This document shows positions 8,456-16,221 of a stretch of 64,000 nucleotides of DNA, in pieces (the stretch's first letter is position 1; each line of letters opens with the position of its first letter). Source of the DNA: a bacterium (GTDB lineage: Bacteria; SZUA-79; Acidulodesulfobacterales; Acidulodesulfobacteraceae); the NCBI GenBank assembly GCA_021777135.1, contig JAJYDX010000002.1, positions 115,619-179,618 of the forward strand, given 5' to 3'. Position numbers and translations under genes: made by a program. The notes under the pieces were generated by a model, which saw nothing but the letters and a program-made list of their open reading frames with translations, had not been told where the DNA came from and searched no databases.

Positions 8456-8465
8456 ATTTACTCTT

Positions 8466-9350
8466 ATGAATAAGAAAAATAAAGTGATTTTAGGTCAGAA
8501 TTTTTTGACTAATAAAGATATAGCGCGTAATATAGTTGATTCCTGCAGTTTTTCCGCAGACGACCACGCCGTTGAAATAGGTCCGGGAGAAGGCGTATTG
8601 ACTGAGCTTATCGCTGGAAACGTCAAAACTTTTACTATAATAGAAATAGATACTTTTTATTATAATTTTATTAAAGGAAAGCTTAATAAATTTAATAAAA
8701 CAGGTTTTAACGAAGTCGGCGTACCAGCCGTAAATATAATAAACGATGATGCCCTTAAGTTCGATTACGCTGCTTTAAGTAAAAAATTCTCTTCTAAATT
8801 AAGGGTTATTTCAAATCTTCCCTACGAGATTTCCGGACCTATTATAGATAAATTTATAAAAGAAAAGGATTCTTTTTCGGATTTAACGCTAATGTTTCAA
8901 AAAGAGTTTGCGGAAAGGCTTTATTCAAAAGAAAATGATTCTGGAAGAGGCGCTTTAAGCGTTATAGCCGGCTTGAATTTTGAAATAACGAAGCTTTTCG
9001 GAGTAGGCAAATTAAATTTTAACCCTGTTCCAAAAGTAGATTCTACAGTTCTGAGGCTTATCCCTAAATATTTTGAGGACGCTGATTTTTCTTGGGCTTC
9101 TTCCTCCCAATTTTTTAATTATTTTGTTCACCAAATCTTTAAATTAAGAAGGAAAAAACTTAGAAATTCTATATACGCTTCGTTTTTTGGAATCCCGCCT
9201 GACGTAAAAGAAAAAATTTTTACCTGTTTAGATATAGACTTGGACAAAAGACCGCAGGAATTAACATCAATGGAGCTGGTGCAGGCAGGCAGGCAATACG
9301 ACGACTATTTAAAATCAGCCGAAAAGAAGTATAATAATAACCATAAATAA
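8466..9350 (+). CDS. rsmA: 16S rRNA dimethyladenosine transferase (RsmA/KsgA)
   Basis: Dimethylates two adjacent adenines in the 3'-terminal helix of 16S rRNA late in small-subunit assembly. From ATG 8466 the protein has 294 residues. It begins with the typical GQNFLTNKDIARNIV, then the SAM-binding VEIGPGEGVLTELI, the acidic loop IIEIDTFYYNF and the catalytic SNLPYEISGPII. The C-terminal domain has FNPVPKVDSTVLRL and RRKKLRNSI. An upstream in-frame ATG at 8430 lies inside tsaD and would add a non-conserved 12-residue tail, so I rejected it. Confidence 0.96.
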   Translation: MNKKNKVILGQNFLTNKDIARNIVDSCSFSADDHAVEIGPGEGVLTELIAGNVKTFTIIEIDTFYYNFIKGKLNKFNKTGFNEVGVPAVNIINDDALKFDYAALSKKFSSKLRVISNLPYEISGPIIDKFIKEKDSFSDLTLMFQKEFAERLYSKENDSGRGALSVIAGLNFEITKLFGVGKLNFNPVPKVDSTVLRLIPKYFEDADFSWASSSQFFNYFVHQIFKLRRKKLRNSIYASFFGIPPDVKEKIFTCLDIDLDKRPQELTSMELVQAGRQYDDYLKSAEKKYNNNHK

Positions 9351-9376
9351 TATTATACCGTTTATAGCGCGAAATT

Positions 9377-10858
9377 ATGGAAAAAGCCGTCATAGCTTTA
9401 GATTTAGGAACTACAGGTAACAGGGCTATCGCATTTGATAAAACCGGAGCGGTTATACATTCTTCTTATTACGAATTTCCCCAAATATATCCTGAGCCCG
9501 CATGGGTGGAACAAGACCCGTTCGATATATTAAACTCTGCGGTAAGGGCTTTAAAGGAGACGGTCGAAAATTGTTCTTCATATGAAATAGTTTCAATGGG
9601 AATTACCAACCAGAGGGAAACGACAATACTTTGGAATAAGAAAACTGGAAAGCCGGTTTATAACGCAATAGTATGGCAGTGCAGGAGAACCGCTGAAACC
9701 TGCGAAAATTTATCGGAATACCGCAAATTAATTAAAGAAAGAACCGGACTGTTTTTAGACCCTTATTTTTCAGCGACGAAGATTAAGTGGATTATAGATA
9801 ACGTTTCAGGCGTTAAAAGAGCCGCAGAAAAAGGAGAAATTGCTTTCGGAACCGTGGATACATGGATTTTATGGAATCTTACCGGAGGCATGGTTCATGC
9901 GACTGACGATTCTAATGCTTCAAGGACCCTTTTATATAATATAAATAAATTAAAATACGACGAAGAACTGATTAGAACTTTCGGGGTTTATGAATCTATG
10001 CTGCCAAAAATTTATGACAGCAATAATTATTTCGGAGATATCGAAAAATCCATAGCAGGAAAATCTATTCCTATAAACGCTATCTTAGGCGACCAGCAGG
10101 CATCTCTTTTTGCGCATACCGGTTTTGAAAAGGGTATAATAAAAAATACGTACGGAACGGGACTTTTCGTAATGACGGAAACGGGAACGAGCATTTTCGC
10201 TTCAGAAAAATTAGTAGCCACCGTAGCTTGGAAACTAAGCGGAGAAGCTTGCTACGCTCTCGAAGGCAGTATTTTTACCGGTGGAGAAATTATACGCTTT
10301 ATTAAAGACAACCTTGGCATTTTAAATTCAGCGGGTGAGTCTTCGGACGCGGCCAAAAAAGTAATTTCAAACGGAGGCGTATATTTTGTTCCTGCATTAT
10401 CTGGTCTGGGCGCTCCGTATTGGGACCCGGAAGCAAGAGGTCTTATTATCGGATTAACCGGAGCGGCTACTAAAAACCATATAATAAGGGCGGCGCTTGA
10501 ATCTTTGGCGTATCAGACTAAAGACGTTATTGAAGAGTTTAAGAATACGATGGAAAAGACATTCGATTTTTCAGGTTATAAACTAAGGGTTGACGGGAAA
10601 GCCAGCGGTAACGATTTTTTGATGCAGTTTCAATCGGATATTTTAAATATGACTGTAGAAAAAACTTTTTTTACGGAAATGACGGCATTAGGCATTGCCG
10701 GACTTAGCGGAATTACTTCGGGTTTTTGGACCGTGTCCGATTTTTTCGGCATCAAAAAAGTAGAAAAAGTTTATAACGTTTCGATGGACTATGAAACAAG
10801 AAACGAAAATTATAGAAAATGGCGGAAAGCGGCGGCTAAGTCTTTAAAATGGGTATAA
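9377..10858 (+). CDS. glpK: Glycerol kinase
   Basis: Phosphorylates glycerol to sn-glycerol 3-phosphate with ATP in the cytoplasm. The 493 residues have the FGGY/ASKHA architecture. The phosphate-1 loop ALDLGTTGNRA is at residues 7-17. The substrate region has GITNQRETTILWN and NAIVWQCRRT, and also WILWNLTGG. The hinge contains GDQQASLF, NTYGTGLFV and LSGLGAPYWDP. The family norm in the first loop is DQGTTSSRA, so Gln-to-Leu and Ser-to-Gly changes stand out; a related FGGY kinase is possible but less likely. No glycerol facilitator or glycerol-3-phosphate dehydrogenase is adjacent. It may supply glycerol phosphate for lipids rather than catabolism, which is inference. Confidence 0.9.
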   Translation: MEKAVIALDLGTTGNRAIAFDKTGAVIHSSYYEFPQIYPEPAWVEQDPFDILNSAVRALKETVENCSSYEIVSMGITNQRETTILWNKKTGKPVYNAIVWQCRRTAETCENLSEYRKLIKERTGLFLDPYFSATKIKWIIDNVSGVKRAAEKGEIAFGTVDTWILWNLTGGMVHATDDSNASRTLLYNINKLKYDEELIRTFGVYESMLPKIYDSNNYFGDIEKSIAGKSIPINAILGDQQASLFAHTGFEKGIIKNTYGTGLFVMTETGTSIFASEKLVATVAWKLSGEACYALEGSIFTGGEIIRFIKDNLGILNSAGESSDAAKKVISNGGVYFVPALSGLGAPYWDPEARGLIIGLTGAATKNHIIRAALESLAYQTKDVIEEFKNTMEKTFDFSGYKLRVDGKASGNDFLMQFQSDILNMTVEKTFFTEMTALGIAGLSGITSGFWTVSDFFGIKKVEKVYNVSMDYETRNENYRKWRKAAAKSLKWV

Positions 10859-10892
10859 TAGGGCAAGTTAAGGTTTCCAATGAAGTAAAATA

Positions 10893-10901
10893 TGATATAA
10901 T
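10893..10901 (+). promoter_or_regulatory. Candidate extended -10 promoter of the small TPR gene
   Basis: TGATATAAT is an extended -10 element lying 40 bases before the start codon at 10941. The best -35 candidate (TTTCCA, 10874-10879) is weak. Confidence 0.4.
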
Positions 10902-10940
10902 TAAAATAGATATAAAAAAAGAATAAAAACGGAGGGAAAA

Positions 10941-11312
10941 ATGAAAAAAAGCATTGTTCTATGGCTAATTTTAGTATTGTCTTTGGTTTTATTTTCAAAA
11001 AACGCTTTTTCGGCAAAAATGCCGGCTGCGGCAGATGCAGGCGTTAATGTTCACAGCGCCAAATTTCAGTATAATAAAGCGCTTATGGCTATGAAGGGAG
11101 CTTATTATTACTCCGCGGTGCAACATTTTCAAAAAGCCATACTCATTAAACCCCGTTTTGCCTTAGCTTGGGCGCATATGGGCGTTGCCTTGCACAGGCT
11201 TGGCTTTCCTTCATTGGGAATAGTAAGCCTTCAGAAAGCATTAAAATACAATCCTAATATAAAATGGGCAAAAATTAAATTAAAAAAATATCTTGCAAGC
11301 CCAAGAAGGTAA
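10941..11312 (+). CDS. Small secreted TPR-repeat protein
   Basis: A 123-residue protein with a good Shine-Dalgarno sequence (GGAGGG, about 7 bases before the ATG). It has an N-terminal signal peptide (hydrophobic SIVLWLILVLSLVLFS, likely cleavage after AFSA). The mature 95 residues hold about two TPR-like helical hairpins: KFQYNKALMAMKGAYYYSAV, LIKPRFALAWAHMGVALHRLG, and SLQKALKYNPNIKWA. It is probably exported to the periplasm and may act as a small scaffold. The partner is unknown and no function is assigned. It stands between glpK and a nucleotidyltransferase, 10 bases ahead of the latter. Confidence 0.75.
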   Translation: MKKSIVLWLILVLSLVLFSKNAFSAKMPAAADAGVNVHSAKFQYNKALMAMKGAYYYSAVQHFQKAILIKPRFALAWAHMGVALHRLGFPSLGIVSLQKALKYNPNIKWAKIKLKKYLASPRR

Positions 11313-11322
11313 AATAAAATAG

Positions 11323-12177
11323 ATGGGTTTTAAAGGTTTTGACGCGTTTGCAGAATCGCCGGTTTTTGAAAATATTATCCACAAGGAAGCTCTAGACCTT
11401 AATATCGCTTTTGTCTGTTTTTACGGCTCAAGAAACTATAACCTGGAAACTGACAAAAGCGATTATGATTTTTTTATAGCCTATTACCCTTCGTTCGAAA
11501 ATTTTTACTTTAATAAGTTCTCGCGGTCGTCCGTCATAGAAAAAGATTACGATTATTTCATAACGCCTTTTCACGAATATTTAAGGCACGCGATGAACGG
11601 CAATATTAAATTTATAGAACCCATCATATGCGATACCGTATTTATAGAAAATTCTTTTTATAGCCAGAATTTAAAACTTATAGAAAAAGTAAAAAATTTC
11701 ATCCTGATTAATGTTGAAAAAAATTTTAAATCTATGTACGGAATAATAAAAAATAAAAAATTAAACGTAGAAAAAGGGCTTTATACTTCTAATACATTAA
11801 AGTACAAAGAAACCCACGGCTACGATATTAAAGAGGCAATAAATTCCTTACGCATAGCTTTTTTGCTTGAAAATTATATAAATACCGGAGAATTTTCTTT
11901 TCGAGTTAACCGGAACCCGGTTTACAAAGAATTCGTAAATTATTTATCAGGTATAAACAATCGAACTATAACTAAAAATAATTACTTGGAAATTATAAAT
12001 AAAAAAATGGAAGATATCGATAAAGCGGAGCGTGAATCTTTAGCGGGGGTTAAAGCCATAAATGCAAGCGATGCCATGCATAACGAGGCGCAATTTCGGC
12101 GTAATATAGAGCAGGATATTGTTGAGATTTGCAGGGATAAAGCCTGTTTTGCAAAAAATAATAGATATATGGTATAA
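11323..12177 (+). CDS. RlaP/YcgL-like predicted nucleotidyltransferase
   Basis: A 284-residue cytoplasmic protein with the polymerase-beta-type nucleotidyltransferase signature. GSRNYNLETDKSDYDFFI (about residues 35-52) gives the GS...D-x-D metal-binding core. The C-terminal helical part (LKYKETHGYDIKEAINSLRI, then FLLENYINTGEFSF) resembles the Lys...His-Ala-hydrophobic-Arg helices of the RlaP/YcgL group. That group is annotated in other bacteria as an RNA-repair-associated or phage-encoded nucleotidyltransferase. The substrate is unknown. No RNA ligase or RtcB is adjacent, so an RNA-repair role is not supported by context. It precedes panD by 14 bases. Confidence 0.65.
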   Translation: MGFKGFDAFAESPVFENIIHKEALDLNIAFVCFYGSRNYNLETDKSDYDFFIAYYPSFENFYFNKFSRSSVIEKDYDYFITPFHEYLRHAMNGNIKFIEPIICDTVFIENSFYSQNLKLIEKVKNFILINVEKNFKSMYGIIKNKKLNVEKGLYTSNTLKYKETHGYDIKEAINSLRIAFLLENYINTGEFSFRVNRNPVYKEFVNYLSGINNRTITKNNYLEIINKKMEDIDKAERESLAGVKAINASDAMHNEAQFRRNIEQDIVEICRDKACFAKNNRYMV

Positions 12178-12178
12178 T
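12149..12178 (+). promoter_or_regulatory. Candidate promoter for panD inside the end of the previous gene
   Basis: TTGCAA (12149-12154), an 18-base spacer, then TGGTATAAT (extended -10, hexamer 12173-12178). A start of transcription about seven bases later would be nearly at the panD ATG (12192), implying an almost leaderless transcript. panD indeed has no visible Shine-Dalgarno sequence. The sequence is A/T-rich, so chance is possible. Confidence 0.35.
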
Positions 12179-12191
12179 AATACATTAAAAT

Positions 12192-12551
12192 ATGCAAAAA
12201 TTTTTACTTAAATCTAAAATACATAGGGTCAGGATAACGGACGCCAACCTCGAATACGAAGGTTCCATCTCTATTGATGAAGAATTAATGGAACAGGCGA
12301 ATATTCTTCCTTACGAAAAGGTAAGCGTATGGGATATAAACAACGGCGCCAGATTTGAAACCTATGCTATTCCAGCGGTTAAACACTCCGGAGACATAAT
12401 AGTCAACGGCGCGGCTTCACGGTTAGTGCAGATAGGGGACATTATAATTATAGCTACGTTTGGGATTTATGACGAAAAAGAACTTGACGGATTTAAACCC
12501 GTTTTAGTTTACGTGGACGGAAAAAATCACGCAGTCGATATAGTTAAATAA
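12192..12551 (+). CDS. panD: Aspartate 1-decarboxylase
   Basis: Produces beta-alanine for pantothenate and coenzyme A. The proenzyme cleaves itself to form a pyruvoyl cofactor. The 119 residues match the family length. The self-cleavage site falls exactly at Gly24-Ser25 (YEGSISID), and Ser25 would become the pyruvoyl group. Other hallmarks are KIHRVRITDANLEYEGS, KVSVWDINNGARFETY and the NGAASRLVQIGDIIII segment. panC is two genes downstream, separated by an amidohydrolase. panB is not in the window. The C-terminal half is otherwise standard. Confidence 0.97.
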   Translation: MQKFLLKSKIHRVRITDANLEYEGSISIDEELMEQANILPYEKVSVWDINNGARFETYAIPAVKHSGDIIVNGAASRLVQIGDIIIIATFGIYDEKELDGFKPVLVYVDGKNHAVDIVK

Positions 12552-12562
12552 ATATATATTTA

Positions 12563-13879
12563 ATGAAAAAATATTTTGCCGATTACATATTGACTTCGGC
12601 GCGTTCTTCCGGTTCCATTCCCGCTTTCATAAATAACGGGATATTGACGGCGGACGAAAGAATAGGCAATATTTTATCAGTAAAAAAAATCGGCAAGGAA
12701 AAAAAAGAAAATTCGTCGACATTCGCGCATACAGGTTTTAAAACCTTAATCGTTCCCGGATTCATAAACGCCCATACCCACTCCGACCTCACTTTTAAAC
12801 CGGACAAAAAAACTCCGAGGATTTTTTCCCAATGGGTTTTATCCCTAATAGAAAAAAGAAAATCTCTGAATGCCGAAGAAAGAATAAATTTAAGGCTAAA
12901 GGCATATAAAAAATTCATTGAAAGCGGAACGACCGCTATAGGCGATATTATAGAGCCTGCTTATTTTTGCGATTTTACCCATATATTATCCAGGACGAGT
13001 GTCTTTCCCAGGGTAAAAGGGTTTATGGAACTAAGAGGCATTGACCCTTCTTGCGCCGTTCAAAAAATAGAAGAATTTAAAAGTTTTTTTAAAAGCAACG
13101 CGGAAGCTTTTAAAAAAACTGAAAGATATTTTTCTTTAGGGATATCGCCTCATTCGGTATATTCCGTATCAGAAAATTTGTTTAGGGAAATATTAAAGGC
13201 AAACCGCAAATTAAAGCTTAAAATTGCCGTCCATGCCGCCGAACATTTTTCGGAAACGGAATTTATATCCGGCAAGGGCGGCGATATTTCAGAAGGTCTT
13301 CTGCCGGGGATTAACCTGTCGAAATTTTCAATTCCGCCTAATCTGTTTCATTCTCCTATTTCTTATCTTTACAGCTTAAAAATTTTAAGTCAAAATACGT
13401 CCTTAATACACTCAAACGAGATAAACGCGGAAGACATAGATATAATAAAAAAAACAGGCGCTTCTATTATACACTGTCCCAGAAGCAACGCATTTTTTAA
13501 ATCAAAAAAACTTCCGCTTAAAAACATTCTTGAAAAAGGGATTCCTGTTTCACTGGGAACCGACAGTCTTTTCTCAAATAAATCGTTGAACTTTTTGGAT
13601 GAACTTCTATATGCAAAAAAAATACACTCCGATGTGAAGTCTAAGGATTTGTTTTATGCGGCAACGGAAGGCGGCGCGAAGGCGCTTTCTTTCAGAGGCG
13701 TTACCGGAACGCTTGAACCCGGTTCTTACGCGGATTTTACGATTTTTAAGATAGGCAGCAACGCAGTTTTAAATAAAGACAACGCATATGACGCCGTTAT
13801 TTCTTTGAAGAAAAAAGATATATTAGGCGTTGCTATAGGGGGAAATATAGTTTATAAAGGGCCGGCTAATTTAATATAA
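12563..13879 (+). CDS. Amidohydrolase, deaminase type (possible aminofutalosine deaminase)
   Basis: A 438-residue metal-dependent hydrolase of the TRZ/ATZ/guanine-deaminase-like amidohydrolase superfamily. The first metal motif is in VPGFINAHTHSDL (HxH). The next His lies in AVHAAEHFSETEF, another His is in SLIHSNEINAED, and the metal Asp is in SLGTDSLFS. The end returns to the small beta domain (SYADFTIFKIG). The segment after the HxH (FSQWVLSLIEKRKS) recalls the family group containing aminofutalosine deaminase of the futalosine menaquinone route. S-adenosylhomocysteine or methylthioadenosine deaminase is the main alternative. Its position between panD and panC does not decide the substrate. 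Confidence 0.7.
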   Translation: MKKYFADYILTSARSSGSIPAFINNGILTADERIGNILSVKKIGKEKKENSSTFAHTGFKTLIVPGFINAHTHSDLTFKPDKKTPRIFSQWVLSLIEKRKSLNAEERINLRLKAYKKFIESGTTAIGDIIEPAYFCDFTHILSRTSVFPRVKGFMELRGIDPSCAVQKIEEFKSFFKSNAEAFKKTERYFSLGISPHSVYSVSENLFREILKANRKLKLKIAVHAAEHFSETEFISGKGGDISEGLLPGINLSKFSIPPNLFHSPISYLYSLKILSQNTSLIHSNEINAEDIDIIKKTGASIIHCPRSNAFFKSKKLPLKNILEKGIPVSLGTDSLFSNKSLNFLDELLYAKKIHSDVKSKDLFYAATEGGAKALSFRGVTGTLEPGSYADFTIFKIGSNAVLNKDNAYDAVISLKKKDILGVAIGGNIVYKGPANLI

Positions 13880-13945
13880 ATTTAGCCGCTTATTTTGGAA
13901 TTAAATCAGATAATAATATAATGATTTTATACGGGAGCGTTATCC

Positions 13946-14776
13946 ATGAAAATTATTAAAGATATAAAAGAAATGAAAGAGTTTTCGGGGAATTTAAAAA
14001 AAAAGTCTGCTAAAGTTTCTTTTGTTCCGACTATGGGCAAGCTTCACGCAGGACACATAAAGCTCGTCGAAGAAGCTAAAAAATATGGCGAAGCCGTAGT
14101 TTCCATATTCGTCAACCCTATTCAATTTGCGCCCAACGAGGATTTCAATAATTATCCCAGAGATTTCGCAAGCGACGCCGGAATATTATCTGATATAGGC
14201 GCATCCTGTCTTTTTTATCCTTCAGAAGATATAGTAAAAAAAACCGAAACCTTTTTAATTAACCCGAAATACTCGGAAAGATTTGAAGGAATTTTTAGGC
14301 CCGGGCATTTTCAGGGCGTTCTTACAATAGTTATGAAGCTGTTTTCTATAGTAGAGCCGGATTTTTCTTTTTTCGGGCTTAAAGATTACCAGCAGTATGT
14401 TTTGATTAAAAAAATGGCCGAAGACTTTTTTATGGACGTTAAAATTATCCCCGTTGAAACGGTAAGAGAAAAAAACGGACTCGCAATGAGTTCAAGAAAT
14501 GTTTATTTTAACGAGGCTGACAAAAAAGCCGCCCGCAGTTTTTATAAAGTCTTAAAGGATACCTTAAATTTATTTGAATCTGGAGAGAAATCGGCGGAAA
14601 AATTAACTTCTTTCGTTATTAAAGAATTAATAAGCGATGGTTTCAAAATAGATTATGCGGAGATTGCCGACAAGGAATTGAACTGCGTAAAACATAGGGT
14701 AGAACGGGGCGATATTCTGCTTGCCGCCGTTAAATTTAAAGGGGTTAGGCTTTTAGACAATATTTTTTTCGTATAA
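13946..14776 (+). CDS. panC: Pantothenate synthetase
   Basis: Joins pantoate and beta-alanine, the product of PanD, with ATP to make pantothenate. The 276 residues fit the family. TMGKLHAGH (residues 29-37) is the adenylylation His motif. SIFVNPIQFAPNEDFNNYPR, RPGHFQGVLTIVMKLF, FFGLKDYQQYVLIKK and AMSSRNVYF are all diagnostic. GGGAG about 10 bases before the ATG supports the start. Together with panD this covers the beta-alanine branch; the pantoate-making genes are elsewhere. Confidence 0.96.
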   Translation: MKIIKDIKEMKEFSGNLKKKSAKVSFVPTMGKLHAGHIKLVEEAKKYGEAVVSIFVNPIQFAPNEDFNNYPRDFASDAGILSDIGASCLFYPSEDIVKKTETFLINPKYSERFEGIFRPGHFQGVLTIVMKLFSIVEPDFSFFGLKDYQQYVLIKKMAEDFFMDVKIIPVETVREKNGLAMSSRNVYFNEADKKAARSFYKVLKDTLNLFESGEKSAEKLTSFVIKELISDGFKIDYAEIADKELNCVKHRVERGDILLAAVKFKGVRLLDNIFFV

Positions 14777-14885
14777 ATTTTTTGTCTATGAATTAATTGA
14801 AAATGCAAATTTTTATGATATTATTTAAAAAAGATTAATTTTTTTAATAACCGCAACTATCTGATTTACAGTAAAGGCAACCTAA

Positions 14886-16127
14886 ATGAATGAAGATTTT
14901 CTAATTACCGTAGTTTTCGACCCGAAAAAGATATCAGAAACTAAATTTAGAACCGGCAGAATTATTTATACAAAAAATCCCGATGAAAAGAAGAAAAATA
15001 AACTCGTTGAAAAATTAGAAAAAAAAGCTGCGGAGGACAGTTTAAAATTTAACAGCAGGCGGCTTTCCAGTTTATTCGTTCCAGTATTTAGCGGGTGCAT
15101 TTCCTTTTCTGCAGAAAGACATTTACCAGGCGAATATATTGAAAATCTTGTAGATTTCGGGAATGTTTTTTTTGGGCGCGTAGAAGAATACTTCGGTTTA
15201 GACATTATCGATTACAGTTTGATAGATTTGAAAATCGGGGCTGAAAAAAAAGAAAAAAAACATAAAGGCAGGAATTTTTTTGTTTTTGAAATTTTTAATT
15301 ATAATTTTGATACGCATAGGGCTGTAAAAAGCGAGTTTGTAAAAAATCCTAATATAAAAAAAATAACTAAAATAGCCGAAGACGTCTTAACCGGCGGTAA
15401 GCATGCCGCAAACTTAAAAACAGCCAAAAAAACGGTAAAGCCGTCCGAGGAAAAATCCTACGGCGGAAAAGCGCCATCGGCAGCAAAAATTAAAATAGGC
15501 AAAAAAATTACAGAAGATGTTTTTAATGCCGTCAGTCCCGAAATATGCCAAACCGAATACGCCGGGCAGGAAAAGAAGATGGAAGAACAGGTCGGTTTAA
15601 TTTCTTTAAACTGGAGCCTTCTCAGTCCGTCAGAGAACATTCCGGTTCTTGAAGCTGGCGAGCCCGTGGAGATTAGCGGCGAAAGCATGGTAAGAATTTA
15701 TTTTCAGAAGCCTGCCGTCAGGAAGGTTGCCTGGAGATTCAGAAAAAAACCTGAAAACGAAAGTTCAAAACCGATACTAAGAGTTTATAAAGATTCCGAT
15801 ATGTTGTGGTACGAGGCGCTAGACGCTCCTTTCGGCAGCAGGTATATTATTTTCCCGGAAGCTTCCGAGCTGTCGCAGACATGGGTAGAGATAGGGTATT
15901 TAACTGAAAAGGGAAAATTTATTTTTATAGCAAGAAGCCCGGAATGGCCGCCTGTTTGTTTGCTTAAAAAACTGCCAAAATTAAAAATGGAAAGAAATAT
16001 ATCCAAGAGTACGTTGCTTTTAGGCGCCACCGAAAGCATACCTGGAGGCAGCCGTCTTCCGGTTAACGTAAATATTACAAATTCAGGGGCGGGATTTTCC
16101 GCTTCGGGGCAAGATAAAATTAGATAA
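14886..16127 (+). CDS. DUF4912-domain protein of the glucan cluster
   Basis: A 413-residue protein without signal peptide or membrane helix. Residues about 275-365 match the DUF4912 pattern as I remember it: MVRIYFQKPAVRKVAWRFR, then LWYEALDAPFGSRYIIFP, TWVEIGYLTEKGKFIFIARS and a closing EWPP. That domain has an Ig/carbohydrate-binding-like beta character and is often seen beside GH57 genes. The N-terminal 150 residues are an unrecognised alpha/beta domain with several charged helices. The middle (about 155-240) is a Lys/Ala-rich linker. The gene lies 94 bases before a GH57 branching enzyme, suggesting a glucan-binding or regulatory role, which is inference only. Confidence 0.7.
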   Translation: MNEDFLITVVFDPKKISETKFRTGRIIYTKNPDEKKKNKLVEKLEKKAAEDSLKFNSRRLSSLFVPVFSGCISFSAERHLPGEYIENLVDFGNVFFGRVEEYFGLDIIDYSLIDLKIGAEKKEKKHKGRNFFVFEIFNYNFDTHRAVKSEFVKNPNIKKITKIAEDVLTGGKHAANLKTAKKTVKPSEEKSYGGKAPSAAKIKIGKKITEDVFNAVSPEICQTEYAGQEKKMEEQVGLISLNWSLLSPSENIPVLEAGEPVEISGESMVRIYFQKPAVRKVAWRFRKKPENESSKPILRVYKDSDMLWYEALDAPFGSRYIIFPEASELSQTWVEIGYLTEKGKFIFIARSPEWPPVCLLKKLPKLKMERNISKSTLLLGATESIPGGSRLPVNVNITNSGAGFSASGQDKIR

Positions 16128-16221
16128 TTATATTTTTACATTAGTTCTATCGTTTGTCGTAATATAATTCCCCCGCAGGCAAAATATAGAACCTGATTAT
16201 AATAATGAAAGAGGAAATTTT

